DNA from: Spongospora subterranea f. sp. subterranea
Taxonomy: Eukaryota > Endomyxa: Phytomyxea > Phytomyxea > Plasmodiophorida
Reading direction: 5' to 3'
Assembly: GCA_049724395.1 (NCBI GenBank)
Contig: JAUGWO010000007.1
Span: forward strand, 248,001-312,000
DNA: 64,000 bases
In this document: piece by piece, positions 1-10,922 of the stretch
Numbering within the stretch: position 1 is the stretch's first letter
Layout: each line of letters starts with the position of its first letter
Program-made: the position numbers and the translations under genes
Notes under the pieces: model-generated
Databases searched by the model: none
Seen by the model: the letters and a program-made list of their open reading frames with translations, nothing else
Told to the model about the DNA's origin: nothing

Positions 1-464
1 TGACATGTAACAGCCGATAAACAAAGATGATCGAGCGATACCGAACAACGTATATAATAATTGACGGATAGGTTCTGCAAAAAGTTTCCGATATTTGAAG
101 AGCACCAACGGAATGAAGTACGCAGATGAGTATAAGGGAATTAAGCGCCATGAACCTCTTATTACTTCAAAGCTATATCGAAGAATTACTTTTAGAATCA
201 TGTGCGCGATTAGTGTCGAAACAGTGATGAAACAACGTACATGCTTGCTAATAAACAGCTTGCTGTATCTGGATGAAGAAGTGTGCATGTGTTTATTGTA
301 GAAAGCGACAGAGCAGGTTGTCGAAGATTGGATCTGACCAAGTTTAACGTTTCAAGTTGTAACGGTGAAATGGGAGCCTTCTCAATGCATTGGCGATAGC
401 ACTCGAAAACAATACGTTGATGGCCGCCTGGAAACTATGAGTAATTTTATTTTACGAACCTGGG
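1..464. other. Left-edge stretch with no recognised gene
   Basis: I see no recognisable coding region, repeat or RNA gene here. The only open stretch on the + strand starts with TTG and has an unremarkable composition. The stretch lies downstream of the 3' end of the TMEM135-like gene, so it probably holds its 3' UTR and intergenic DNA. Confidence 0.4.
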
Positions 465-1343
465 TTATACCTTACTTGATTTATCTAGGAACTGCCTGAA
501 GGATGCCGTTAAGGTCGAGCGATTAAACATCCAATCATGTGTAATAATAGCCGATGATAGAGACATAATCAAGACATCAGCGTGAGGGAAGCCCGGTATG
601 GCCCCACGCTGAACTAGAAGATCGCACAGCAACGCCATGCTCCTCACCCCTAACGACATAGCAACAGCAATCCTAACTGATTTGGGAGCAAGAATCAACG
701 ATAATCCTGCAGCAGCTCCGCTTATTATAGTGCTACAGATTGTTGCTCAGTGCATACATGTCAAATGATACAGTACTGGAAATTACATAGTTTTGACAAT
801 TGAGTCTACATCCTCGCGTTGATCTGCCCGTAAAAAGGGTTGCTCTGCAAGCTTAGCTTGGCATATAGCCATTCCGGTTTCGTATATGCCCAAAAACGAC
901 CCCACAAAAAGTCCCATTCGAACCGCGTTAGTGGCACATTCCAGTTTATAGAAAGATTGGAAAAATGCTCGTAATGTTGGGCATCGTAATAATGATTGAG
1001 ACAAGGATAGCAACATTTGAACTGAGGCATTTGGTTATCAACCGCCGATATTTACTAGATCCTCATAGGTACCTGATGTTCCGAATGCGAATCCTTTAGC
1101 CGAGCGAATGGCTGCTCGTTTTAGGAGACGAGCGAAAAAACGCGGTCCAAAAATGTTCGGAATGATATTTTCATCATCGCTCGAACCTTCTTGTTCAGTA
1201 AGCAGCCTACAAAGAGAGGTAGTACCCGAAGAGACCGCGCCAATGGCAATTGGTTTTCACACTGACCTCGGACGTGAGGGCAACTTGGCGTGAACGCTGG
1301 TGTCTGAGGCGATGAGCGACTTGATAGGGTGAGTCATATCCAT
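465..1343 (-). CDS. TMEM135-like multi-pass membrane protein
   Basis: Four exons (1343-1267, 1206-1073, 1021-787, 732-465) close in phase and give 237 codons. The three introns are 51-60 bases with GT-AG ends. Exon 2 carries a conserved-looking FFARLLKRAAIRSAKGFAFG stretch, exon 3 holds AVRMGLFVGSFLGIYE, and exon 4 begins SGAAAGLSLILAP and ends with a FNRSTLTASFRQFLDK tail. This order of glycine-rich membrane segments followed by an 'RP/RSTL..S+R+FLDK' tail is what I know from TMEM135 and its fungal relatives, which act in peroxisomes and mitochondria in animals. The start is the first ATG in exon 1 (M-D-M). At 237 residues it is shorter than animal TMEM135 (about 450), so it corresponds to the C-terminal half or a compact version. 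The family call is from memory of the motif pattern. Confidence 0.7.
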
Positions 1344-1420
1344 AAATGATTTCAGATCATCATTGCGCCCCTGATAGATTGATAATTGCACACAAGTACT
1401 GTTTGGATTTGCAACGTTAA

Positions 1421-1554
1421 GTACAGTACTGTACACACACTGCCCATACACTGCGTTGCCGGACTGTTGCCGGACTGGTGCCGGACAGTTGCCCGGACAG
1501 TTGCCGGCTTCCACTTCTCGCCCTGGGCTGGTGTACGGGTGTACAGTGTACACT
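1421..1554. promoter_or_regulatory. Palindromic GTACAGTACTGTAC and GTGTACAGTGTACAC boxes upstream of TMEM135-like gene
   Basis: A perfect 14-base palindrome, GTACAGTACTGTAC (1421-1434), lies about 80 bases upstream of the TMEM135-like ATG. A second box, GTGTACAGTGTACACT (1539-1554), lies about 200 bases upstream. Between them are several close repeats of TTGCCGGACTG-like words (1456-1508). Similar TGTACAGT words occur upstream of other genes here (5935-5957, 27438-27459, 48461-48510), which suggests a shared promoter element. The function is inferred only. Confidence 0.35.
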
Positions 1555-1889
1555 CCGTACACATAAAGGGTGCAAAAAGGGCAACGACCGCATCACTGGC
1601 AAGATTTTTGTCCCTTGAAGACTTTGAAAAAAAAAATTTTGTCTGTCGAGTGAACACCAACAGTTCGCAATGTCGCTGGGGTGCCCCCATAATAGGATAA
1701 TGGGTAGTTCAGTCGAAGGCAAGGGGAAAATGGCAACTAATCCAGGTATGAAAACCTCGTGCAGAACCTACAGGCTGATTGGACGATGGTTCCTGCAGCC
1801 TTGCAGCCTTAGACACAGCGCCGTCAGATATGGACTCGAGCTCGGTAATAAGGTCCCGATCCGAGATTTTGACCCATGAGCGAGGTATT

Positions 1890-2010
1890 TCTTAAAGAAG
1901 GCGTGGCATGACATCTTTGACGGTCACATTGTGAGGGTTGCATATTCGACTTATGCTCCACAAAAGCCACACGACGCCGTCAAAGAAACCTCATTTAAGA
2001 AATCGCTTGT
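1890..2010. repeat. Imperfect inverted repeat
   Basis: ATTTCTTAAA followed shortly by ATCTTTGACGG on the left is mirrored by CCGTCAAAGA and TTTAAGAAAT on the right, so the stretch could fold into an imperfect hairpin. I see no coding sequence attached. It may be a decayed foldback element or chance. Confidence 0.25.
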
Positions 2011-2037
2011 CGTCTTCGACATGATTTAGCTAAGAGT

Positions 2038-2430
2038 TCACGATGCTGCTATGCACATCCTAGACAAGGCTCCGCTGGCCGACTTTGAAATTTCGGTACC
2101 GTTCGCGGTCGAGTTCAATAGAACGAGGTGGTGGATGATTGATAGAATGTGATCATTCTTCCCGTAAGTGATAACAATACAGGTGACTTTTATATACAAT
2201 ATCGACTCAATTTGGATATCTAAGTCTGGCGTTATGTCCAAAGACCTGGAACAACGCCGAATATTGCTCAGGCACTGAGACAAAATTTTGCAACGATCGA
2301 ACATAAGCTCACGGTTCTCGCCGTTACTGGAGCGTTCGGGCCCAACTAGTTTGGCCGGCATATTATCCACACTCCTTTCCTCATTTGCTATGCCGTTGCT
2401 GGAAATGCCTGTCGGCGACCCCTTCTGATC
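2038..2430 (-). CDS. Possible exon of an unrecognised protein
   Basis: An open frame of about 130 codons on the - strand can begin after a splice acceptor near 2430 and ends with a stop at 2038. Its only in-frame ATG near the front codes the M of NMPAKLVGPERSS. The composition is protein-like (NGENRELMFDRCKILSQCL) but I recognise no domain and find no adjoining exon with confidence. It could be spurious. The rest of 1555-2677 shows nothing else I can support. Confidence 0.25.
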   Translation of the reverse strand, partial: DQKGSPTGISSNGIANEERSVDNMPAKLVGPERSSNGENRELMFDRCKILSQCLSNIRRCSRSLDITPDLDIQIESILYIKVTCIVITYGKNDHILSIIHHLVLLNSTANGTEISKSASGALSRMCIAAS

Positions 2431-2677
2431 GGTCTAGAAAATCCTGTGGCATCCGGAATACGTTTTTGCAGGTGTTGAATCACAGCACACAATTATGGCG
2501 CTGCGACTCTGTGACTACCTTCATCTGAACGACTGTGGCCCATAAACAACCGGTACTTGGCCCTTGGCAAAACCACTGCAACATCATTATGTTCCTCCAA
2601 CCAACACAGCTCTCGTGGACGGGTGAGTCGGTGACTCTGTGAACAGCACTTTACCTCTTCTCTATTTCTTGGCTTTT

Positions 2678-4521
2678 ATGCTGCGTTTTCTACGCCCAAC
2701 GAGTAATAATGGGATCGAAGCCAAGTCTGCATTGCAAAAAGCGTATGCAAAATCGTCACTGATTTCACGGATTGGAACGTTTTCCGCTGTACTGACGGCC
2801 CTGGTACTGGTAGTCACCCTGCTCCTAGTAGACTTCAAATCCTCTGCGAATGGGATGGCACAACCTGTAAAACAAGCTGGTGTATTATCAGAGGGACAGC
2901 AGGATGTGGACCACAAATTCACGAGAAATAGACGCAAAAACGCTCAACTAAAAAAGCGCCAACCTCGCTCGTCAATTCCTGATGTACCACGCAGAGTCGA
3001 AAAAAATCAACCCATGCAGGTCACCAATCAGGGAATCGCTGATAAAGTTCTGGGCATTGTCCCACCAGTTCCAAAGGATAGAGCAAATAATGCCAAGGAA
3101 GGCCTGGAGAAAATTCAGGGCAAAATAAAGAAACAAAAGAAGGCGGAACTGGGAAAGGTGCTCACAAGTGATGTTCATATGTATACGGGCCAGGATATTC
3201 CTCATTATACCGAAGATGTCGTGTCGTTCAAAAAGCGAATACTACACGCACTGAAGTCTCCTGCAGGCAAAGGAATGATATTTGTCTCACTCGCCAGTTT
3301 CCGGGATGATCTATGCCCAGCAACATTGGTGGAGCTGTTTAAAAAAGCGAAATATCCAGAGAATATCATCGTGGGGTTAGTTGATCAAGTGAAATTGGAA
3401 GAAGGCAGCGATGATGTCCCTTGCGACTCGATGCTTCCGGAAAAATATCGAAAACAGGTTCGGCACGTCCGATTGACATCGCGAGAAGGTCATGGTCCAA
3501 CGCATGCTCGATATATCGCATCAAAACTGTTAGAGGGAGAGGAGTATTACATGCAGATTGATTCGTAAGTCTTTGTTTGCCCTTTTAAAATGAGGCCATA
3601 GGTGATGATTCGGACGTAGGCACAGCCATTTCAGGAAGCATTGGGATACCAACATCATTGCACAGCTTAGTAAACTACCCAATCCCAGAAAGAATATCAT
3701 CACCCACTATCCACCAGGAGATGATGCTGAGTTTGAGGATATCAACCCACCATGGTAACCAACTAAAGATAACAAATAATTGTTTTCGGCGTATCATTCA
3801 TTTTCATTTATGAAGGATTTGTTCAACTCGACAACATGATGACGCTCCGCCTGGGTTATTCGTCCAAGAGAGCGACTGGTGCTATGAAGATAATCGATCT
3901 GAAGGCATAGCGGTCGCCGACGATGGCTCGTTAACAACATGTGTATCGCCTTTCATGGGAGGCGGATTTATTATCGGCCCATCCAGATGGGTTGTTGACG
4001 TCCCCTTTGACAAATATATCCCATACATATTTCACGGCGAGGAACTTCTGTACGTTTTCAAATAGCGACCATTGCCATACCTAAACTTCAGTATAGAATT
4101 GCATCACGTTTATGGACTTCAGGCTGGGACATGTTCACCCCTAGTAAGAATCTGATTGACCATAAATATGGAGGACGAGATAAGAATGTATACGCTGAAT
4201 CCAGTGATTGGCACAATGTAAGCAACATGGGATCATATTTCTTATTAATTGGCAGAATTGTGAAGTATTGGTGGGTTGCAGGCTGGGGAACTGTCAACGG
4301 CGCGAGCTCGCCATATTTTGGGAACATCGCTACCCGGCGACGAACTGATTGCGTTCGATCGATCGGAATTGGAGTTCTTGGGGATGGGGACCGAGCGAAC
4401 ATACGAGGAATATCTTGATTTTGCAGGCATTAAACTCGAGGGCAATTCTACGGGTCGCTGTGGACAGCGATATAATTGGAAGAAAAAAATATGGGAAGGG
4501 AAAATCAAACTAATGAAATAA
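2678..4521 (+). CDS. GlcNAc-transferase family type II membrane protein (PF11397-like)
   Basis: Five exons (2678-3564, 3620-3754, 3816-4049, 4097-4217, 4282-4521) sum to 539 codons, giving 538 residues. Introns are 47-64 bases. The start is the ATG of MLRFLRPTS; the longer frame opens only with GTG. A single hydrophobic anchor follows at about residues 30-55 (FSAVLTALVLVVTLLLV), then a lysine-rich stem to about 185. The catalytic region begins with GMIFVSLASFRDDLCPATL, has the acidic QIDSH motif just across intron 1, KHWDTNII, and later MGGGFIIGPSRW, FHGEELLIASRLWTSGWDMF and GTERTYEEY. These are the signature blocks of the eukaryotic glycosyltransferase family whose founder adds GlcNAc to Skp1. 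The topology implies a lumenal enzyme in the Golgi or ER, although the founder acts in the cytosol. The acceptor substrate is unknown. Confidence 0.88.
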
Positions 4522-4627
4522 AACCAAAAATAGGAATTTCTTTTTTGAGTATCAGTGGGTCTACTCTAAAGTTATTAGTAATGCAGAGTTACAGTAGAAT
4601 TAGTATTAAAACAACTGAGTATGATGA

Positions 4628-5844
4628 TCAAAACGGTGCAGAATCAATATGTTTATCAAGATGAATGGAGCTGAACCAATCAAGGAATTTTAGCGATACA
4701 TCAAGCTTCTTATCGACCTCGTTTTGCAGACTCTTCAATTCTACAACTTGCCTTTTCAACGCTTCAATGCTCACAACAGTTGTAGCAAGCTTTTGATCCC
4801 CATTCATACTTGTTTCGTGAACTAATTGCTCACAATATGTTTTGTCAGCTTTCTTATCAAGCAAGCGTACGGTTGCCCTGCTTTTCACCTATATAAACAA
4901 TTCAGATAGTAAGATTACATGTTGCCAGCAATCCAAAACGGAAATTGTCATACCTGAAGGTCAAGCTGAGAGATCTGCTTCTGCATTGCTTCAAAGTCGT
5001 CCAAAATCTTTTTGATGTGCTTGCTCTGGCTTTGTAATACATCAGCAACGTTTTGAGGCTGAATCAAAGCAATGTCGCATTGCAGAATTTCGCATTTTTT
5101 TCGAAGTTCATCCAAAGGAAGCTCAAGAGTCTTCTCGATGACATCGCGATCGGGGCGTTTCTGGAATTCTTTGTATATAGCTTGCATTCGCTCGACAACA
5201 GCAGCGCGCTCCTCTTTCGCCTCTAGAGCCGATAATGCTTGACATAATTCGTCTTCAAGTTTATCCAGTCGGGGTCCAGCCTGGATTCTAAAATCATCTG
5301 AGGCCTTAACCCTTTCTCCTGCAGTCTGAATTAATGGAATTTCGATGCGGTCAACTTTGCATGAGAGCATATCTTGTAGCGCATTCATCTGTTTAGCCAG
5401 TTGTCGGTGGCCGTTCTCTAACCTGATAACAACATCACTATCTGATAATCGTTTCTCGATTGATGCTGATAAATCGTTCATGTCGCCAGTGAGTTGGACC
5501 CTCAGGTCTTGTAATGAGTTAAGATCAGCCTTTAATTTTAGGTCGCGAACAGCACTTTCCAGCAGGCACTCTGTTGCTTCCAGACGCGCCTGAATTGCTT
5601 CCTGGAAACGGAACTGCGATTCGATATGGGCCAACCTTCTGTCTGTGGACTCGATAACCCGATCAACACCATTCTTGATGATATCATATAGGGAGTCGTA
5701 TTTGGAATTCGTAGAAGTCAAGGCAGTAATACTAGCATCCTGTGCAGAAAGACGAGCAGAAAACGATTGCAAAATGGACTCGATCCTGTCGATGTCTATA
5801 ATCCCTCTAAGACTGATAGGCTGTTCCATTACATTTACCACCAT
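4628..5844 (-). CDS. Coiled-coil protein of unknown function
   Basis: Two exons (5844-4954 and 4888-4628; 65-base intron with GTATGA...ATAG ends) give 383 residues. The longer frame opens with TTG, so I place the start at the ATG of MVVNVMEQPISLRGIID. Almost the whole protein is predicted heptad-rich coiled coil (for example RLDKLEDELCQALSALEAKE), acidic and lysine/leucine rich, with no catalytic motif. An N-terminal 'I..R....FASRLSAQD'-type start followed by continuous coiled coil is common in centriolar and axonemal proteins, but I do not recognise a family. It is the last host gene before the transposon island, and its promoter side faces the island. Confidence 0.75.
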
Positions 5845-5934
5845 TGTCGAATACAGAACTGGGGACTGGCTGGGACTGGGAACTGTCAAAGACTCAAAGC
5901 ACAGCGGTTATGGTACTTTGTAACGTACTCACGT

Positions 5935-5964
5935 TGTGTACAGTGTATACTGTACAAAACAGTG
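5935..5964. promoter_or_regulatory. TGTACAGTGTATACTGTACA box upstream of coiled-coil gene
   Basis: The stretch at 5935-5957 is a near-perfect palindrome around GTGTATAC, about 90 bases upstream of the ATG at 5844. It shares the TGTACAGT core with boxes upstream of other genes in this window. Confidence 0.35.
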
Positions 5965-6104
5965 GGAGTGCTATACATCAGTGTAAGCGCTGTCGTGGAC
6001 CTGACGATCTCTAGCAACCGTAGTCGCTCTTGTGAAGTTAGTCAATGAGGACTATCAGCTGGCTCCACAATGTTGAAACTGGCGGTGCAAAAGAAGGTGA
6101 CTTC

Positions 6105-6398
6105 TTATTTCCGAGCTGTGGCTTGTTGTTTAACCCACTTGGCCATGCCTTCAGACGTCAATGTTGTGATTGCCATTGATATTGTCTCGTTGTCGAATGC
6201 CTCCAGCAAATGTTTCTCTTCACTTTGTTTGAAAAGCAAAGATTTGATGGCGGCGTGGCTCAACTGGTCTTCTAACGAAGACTTTTGAGCTTTGAGGGCT
6301 TCGACGACCTCTGGTTGATGAGCCTGTTTACGCTCTTCAGCAGCTTTGCTGCTGCTGTCTTTGACAGTAGCTTTGAAGTTCTCGCGGGAAGCGAGTAC
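6105..6398 (-). pseudogene. Severed gene fragment next to the hAT element
   Basis: About 90 codons on the - strand read as a hydrophilic helix (SSSKAAEERKQAHQPEVVEA) and end in KWVKQQATARK and a stop at 6105. Upstream the frame meets a stop at about 6399 with no ATG, exactly where sequence related to the hAT transposase begins. The simplest reading is that this is the 3' exon of a host gene cut off by the insertion. I do not recognise the protein. Confidence 0.4.
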
Positions 6399-6730
6399 AA
6401 CATATTATTCGCGTCATGAAGTCGCGAAATTCGAAACACTACTCCTGGAGTTTCAGTCAGACAATCAGCTTCCAGAATCATTCATTGAATGGCAATCTAC
6501 TAAGAAATTATTTAACTTCGTTTGTCAATCCAGTTCTCAAAGCTTACCAAGTCGGTCAGCTTTAGGAACTAGAATACTTGACCAATATGCTGACAATATT
6601 AACCAACAACAACGTTCAAGGCTAATGGAAATGCAAACCGCAACGGGGGCTCGTCTGAATTTCCTTTCTGATGCATGGCAAAACGTATCCAAGCGGCATT
6701 TGCTTGGCTGCATGCTGGGTATGTTTGGTG

Positions 6731-6960
6731 TGACCGTCAAATTCAGAGAACGATACGTCAATGAGATTGCCTTCGATCCATTTGAACATATCTCCCCGGA
6801 GATTGCCATAATCATCATCAACTAGTCGACGATAGTAATAGATCGCGATGTCACAAATTCGATTAACAGCTGTAAGCATTGTTTCAGGTAATGATCTTGC
6901 TTCAGTTATATACTGTGGATGAAGAAACATCGTCAACATTATCAGTGGCTGTTCGCATAC
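6731..6960. repeat. Left arm of ~230-bp inverted repeat inside the hAT copy
   Basis: This is the reverse complement of 7264-7492 with only about three differences, one of them a single-base indel. On the - strand it encodes the same hAT segment as the right arm (ITEARSLPETML...YYYRRLVDDD). Confidence 0.9.
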
Positions 6961-7263
6961 ACTCCTGCAGGGTTGTTTTGCGTCACTGCTTCGTGTTCGC
7001 TCAGCCTTGGAGATGCTTGCTGCGAAATACCGAACGGATGCTGAGTTTCCGGCAGCTTGAAGGTTTTTGGAACATCAGAATTTTGGTTTAGTCTTTCCAG
7101 CGCTGAAGAGATTATTCGTCCATTATCCAGTGCGTCCTTCAAACTTCACCGCGACGAAAACACGATGGCTGATATTATAATTTTAATGAGGGAGATTTAT
7201 CAAGGCTTCGCTAACAGCGATCAGGAGTATCAGTTGGTCCCATTGATTGAAAGCCGCTGGAAT

Positions 7264-7492
7264 GTATGCGAACAGCCATGATAATGTTGACGCTGTTTCT
7301 TCATCCACAGTATATAACTGAAGCAAGATCATTACCTGAAACAATGCTTATAGCTGTTAATCGAATTTGTGACATCGCGATCTATTACTATCGTCGACTA
7401 GTTGATGATGATTATGGCAATCTCCGGGGAGATATGTTCAAATGGATCGAAGGCAATCTCATTGACGTATCGTTCTCTGAATTTGACGGTCA
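7264..7492. repeat. Right arm of ~230-bp inverted repeat inside the hAT copy
   Basis: This is the arm in native position: it continues directly into the hAT C-terminal domain, so the left arm is the displaced duplicate. The spacer between the arms is about 303 bases and holds the preceding part of the transposase in normal orientation. Confidence 0.9.
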
Positions 7493-8258
7493 TGTCCAGT
7501 TTTGGCAATATGTAAAAAAGTCGATGAAAAACTGTAAAATTCCTGTTCTGGCCATGACTATTCTTTCTGTTGCGGTCAATACAGCCACATGCGAGAGGTT
7601 GTTTAGCGAACTTTCACTGATTCATACTGCAAAACGTAGTCGTCTATTACCTGAAAAAGTAAGAAAGACTGCCATCGTTCGAAAGAACGTTCGCGAACAA
7701 GATGATTCAGGATCAAAACAATCAAAAGCTGACCAAAACGATTTGATTTGCACGCATTGTTCAACCAGCAGAGCGTTGCAAGCAAAGAATGGGAGATGCA
7801 CATGAACTTCCTCCTTCCGACAATGTTCATGCCCAAACTGAATCTGAATCTATCAGTGTTGCCAGCGAATCTGAATCGAATAAAGATTGCTCATTGTCAA
7901 TCTGTAATTGAGACGGAGAATGATAGTGACTGGGAAGAATCTATCGAAAACGCTGGGGTGGTGCATTAGCGAACGTCCCAGGCACTGGAACCAATTCCAG
8001 CCTCTGACCGCCGCCCGTTTCCTGATTCAAATCAGGAGAACTTTCCCCAAGAAAGGATCCTCCAGGGTATCCGATCCTGGAAAACGTCGTTGGCAGAATT
8101 GTTCCACCATTTCGAAAGGGTTGAAATGTAGTAAAAACGGAAAAACGACATTTAAACGTTTTATGAATCGCAAACCCCTACACAGTAACCTGTTCAGTTC
8201 TCCTTTTTCATTGGGGTCTGTTGACGTTGTTTAACGGACGACTGTTTGATGTCAGAGG

Positions 8259-8271
8259 CAGGAGGGGCGAC
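8259..8271. repeat. Left terminal inverted repeat (13 bp)
   Basis: CAGGAGGGGCGAC, perfect inverted partner of 10923-10935. Confidence 0.7.
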
Positions 8272-8900
8272 CTGAGTAGCGGGGCGGCGAGAGGCCCCGC
8301 CACCTTAACAGGACCCTGGTCCACCAAAAATGATTCAAACGGCGACCGGTTTGGATCAGGTCAATTTGGTAATAAAATCATAGTTTTATTCGGTTTTATT
8401 GTGTTTTGAAAAAAAAAAACGGAGGTCTTCGCGACTTTTTCAAAACTGCAAAAACTTCTTTGAACTCCATGTTGTAATGTGCAATTGATCCATTTGTGAA
8501 CGTCTTTGGCAAAGACGTTCAGGTATCGGTCAACTACTGTAGCGGTATCGGTCATGTCCGGAAAACAAATGGCGAAAGCACCACCCATTGCTGATTGTCG
8601 AACCCGAATTGCATATACTCGGACGTCTTTTATCGGCATCTCGGAACCAATTGATTTGACCATCCTGAATTTACCATAACCTTTCATGTATAATCCTAAC
8701 ACCATCCAATGGAAACTGTTATGATAAAAGATTCTGCCTCTGATTATATCATCTGCGCCTGGCGTCGTTAAGCGCTGTTCTCTGTGATACCAACGGCCTT
8801 GCAGAGACCGATGTTGCTGAAGATTGCGAGACAGTGAAATCGAACGATCCGGGAGGCATGCGATTGCACAACGAGCGATTTCGATAGGCTCAGATGGAAT

Positions 8901-9005
8901 CGCATTAAGAAATTCGAACAAGGTGGAAACCAATGTATGGGCATTAAAACCAGTTTGGACAGGGTCTCGAGCAAATTGCTGGTTCGAGCATGTATCCAAA
9001 CAAGG
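8901..9005. repeat. Left arm of 105-bp inverted repeat
   Basis: It matches the reverse complement of 9050-9154 at about 102 of 105 positions. The arms are separated by 44 bases. Both arms encode the same piece of the element's protein (QQFARDPVQTGF), on opposite strands. Confidence 0.9.
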
Positions 9006-9049
9006 CTCTGGAAAACAAAATTAGAGTAATCATCACGCTTGGAAAGCGA

Positions 9050-9154
9050 CCTTGTTTGGATACATGCTCGAACCAGCAATTTGCTCGAGACCCTGTCCAA
9101 ACTGGTTTTGATGCCCATACAATGATTTCCACCTTGTTCGAATTTCTTAATGCG
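9050..9154. repeat. Right arm of 105-bp inverted repeat
   Basis: Partner of 8901-9005, with three mismatches in 105. The near-identity indicates a recent local inverted duplication inside an already broken transposon. Confidence 0.9.
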
Positions 9155-10922
9155 ACACCGTCGGTCGAATCAGAGACAAATTCGGATGAGACTTCACGAT
9201 ATTGGTGATGGTCTGATTAAATTCGGGATCTGAGTCGTTTTTTTTCTGTGGCAGAGCAGCTACGATAAACATCGGTGAGATGCCTTCCGGGGTTTTCTGT
9301 ACAGAAAGAACGGCAACCTGATACGGCGGCATCAACTTACAATCGAATTCGCGACAACCTTCGAGGGTACCTTTAATTCAGAGAACAAATCGTCAAACGC
9401 ATTGGAGCCTTCGGCGGTTATACTGGCAAACGATGTGCTTGACGGAGGAATTAGATAATTTGGATAGATTCGACCAACAATGCTTCCATATTTTGGCGAC
9501 GACAGCAAAGCCGGGACAGTTACTGTGGCGTCGAATGATAAAGATACATGAAAGACCGAAGATGTCGTTTTCGACCGTAATCCCTCCACGTAACGGGTGA
9601 TACGTCTGTAAATATTGTCGGCCTCTGTGTTGAGGACACAGAAGTCTATAAGATTACAAGTCAAAACCGGAACGCATTCATGGCGTTGGACAAAACCACT
9701 TACTAACAGCAGCCGCCGAAATCCGTTGTATATGACGCCAAGATGGTCCTGGCAAGTTCGTCGCGATGAGTGTAAATACTTTCCTTCCATAAGATGCAAG
9801 CATCAGATAGAAGTCCACCAACACCGATTCAAGTGGGGCGTTCATCTGGCCATTTGACCGGGAAACCATTGATCGGAGCATGCACATTAGCAGCGATTCA
9901 CGAATCTCAGTGTTCGTCGGATATAGATGAGCGAACTTATCCATAAATTCATTTACACCGATGACCTCCTGTCCTTTTCCCAAAGTCATATTTGCAGAAC
10001 CCAAACGATCTTTCAATCCCTTAACGGAACTGACATAAGCAAGCCATTGTTTAGCGCACAGCATCAGATGCTTTCGGGCATTGGAGTTGCTGTGTTCTCG
10101 GACGAATGCAAGAAATTTTTCACTGCTGTAACTTCAATGATCGATATTTTCTGCCGGTCAATTGCAAGTTCGACCGCTTCAAGTTTGGCCATTCGTTCAA
10201 ATCGGTTCCGACTCACACGCGAACCGAATGCCTCCTTGCAGGCTGCACTTATCGCAAACCGGGATCCTTTTAGAATTTTCCCATCGCAGCTCAGATGGTG
10301 AACATGCATGACGCCAGCGAAAGAGCGAAAACCCCAATCAGACTGAACACAGCCGTACTTTTCGTATAAACGGACAAGACCTAAACGGGACTGCATTCCG
10401 CCCAGGCAGGTGCGTTTCTTTTTCACAGCAGAGGGAGTGCTAACCACCAAAGCCTTATCTGCCTCTAGAACAGCATCGCTACTCCTCGCTGCTGTGATAT
10501 ACGAAGTAATTAGTCTTTAAGACCGACTGCCTTCTACAGCCCGCATGTGGGTCGCAGTTATAACAAAACATTGCGCTCAGAAAAATACTCTGAGAATATA
10601 ATTGGTTAAAAATCCACCGATTGTGTTCCTTGAGACGTCCAACAGTAAACGGATGCCTGCATAAAATCCGTGTATTATCGAGTTTGCATCGAATCCAGTG
10701 GCCATCTGGGTCAAGGGCGACATTTTCCTGGCTGAGCAGCATGGCATGCTCATCAACATTTCAGGTCTTCACACCCTCCGCCATATTATAGGGACTATGG
10801 TCCGCTACATTTGAAGCCCGTGGCGGTCGGCGGTAGAGTCAGCCAAACCCTAGGCGGGACCCTGGTCCATGAAAAAATTGTGGGTGGCGTACCGGCGGGG
10901 GATCAGAGTCCGTGATAGGGAT

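Larger units (their letters stand above)
6400..7975 (+). mobile_element. Rearranged hAT DNA transposon, transposase broken
   Basis: Two hAT transposase parts are on the + strand. The N-terminal part (about 6400-6735) has LPESFIEW, LPSRSALGTRILDQYA and LNFLSDAWQNVSKRHLLGC. The C-terminal part (about 7057-7790) has RDENTMADII, ESRWNVCEQP, LFLHPQYITEARSLP, YYYRRL, and the hAT dimerisation block SVAVNTATCERLFSELSLIH. The layout is that of long hAT transposases I know from oomycetes and other protists. The N-terminal zinc finger is missing. The central part is replaced by an inverted copy of a piece of the C-terminal region (6731-6960, matching 7264-7492). Several stops and frame changes leave no functional transposase. 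I could not find terminal inverted repeats or a target-site duplication, so the outer limits are approximate. Confidence 0.8.
8400..10742 (-). pseudogene. Broken transposase-like protein of the 2.68-kb element
   Basis: Reading from 10742 downward, successive - strand frames look like one large protein that has lost its frame several times. It starts with DPDGHWIRCKLDNTRILCRH and Cys/His residues that could form an N-terminal zinc finger (MFCYNCDPHAGC). A region with HVHHLSCDGKILKGSRF follows, then LPGPSWRHIQRISAA, then SLSFDATVTVPALLSS with IVGRIYPN and VQKTPEGISPMFIVAALPQ. The last part (about 8999-8400) has RGRIFYHNSFHWMVLGLYMKG. A Ser-Phe-Asp-Ala-Thr block followed by a glycine-rich 'IVG' strand resembles the first catalytic Asp region of RNase-H-fold transposases, but that is inference. 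About four or more breaks are visible, plus a 105-bp inverted duplication. Confidence 0.55.

Noticed and set aside
1257-1722. Several overlapping frames on both strands around the TMEM135 promoter
   Set aside because: They arise from the TTGCCGGACTG repeats and GTACAGT boxes and have no protein-like features.
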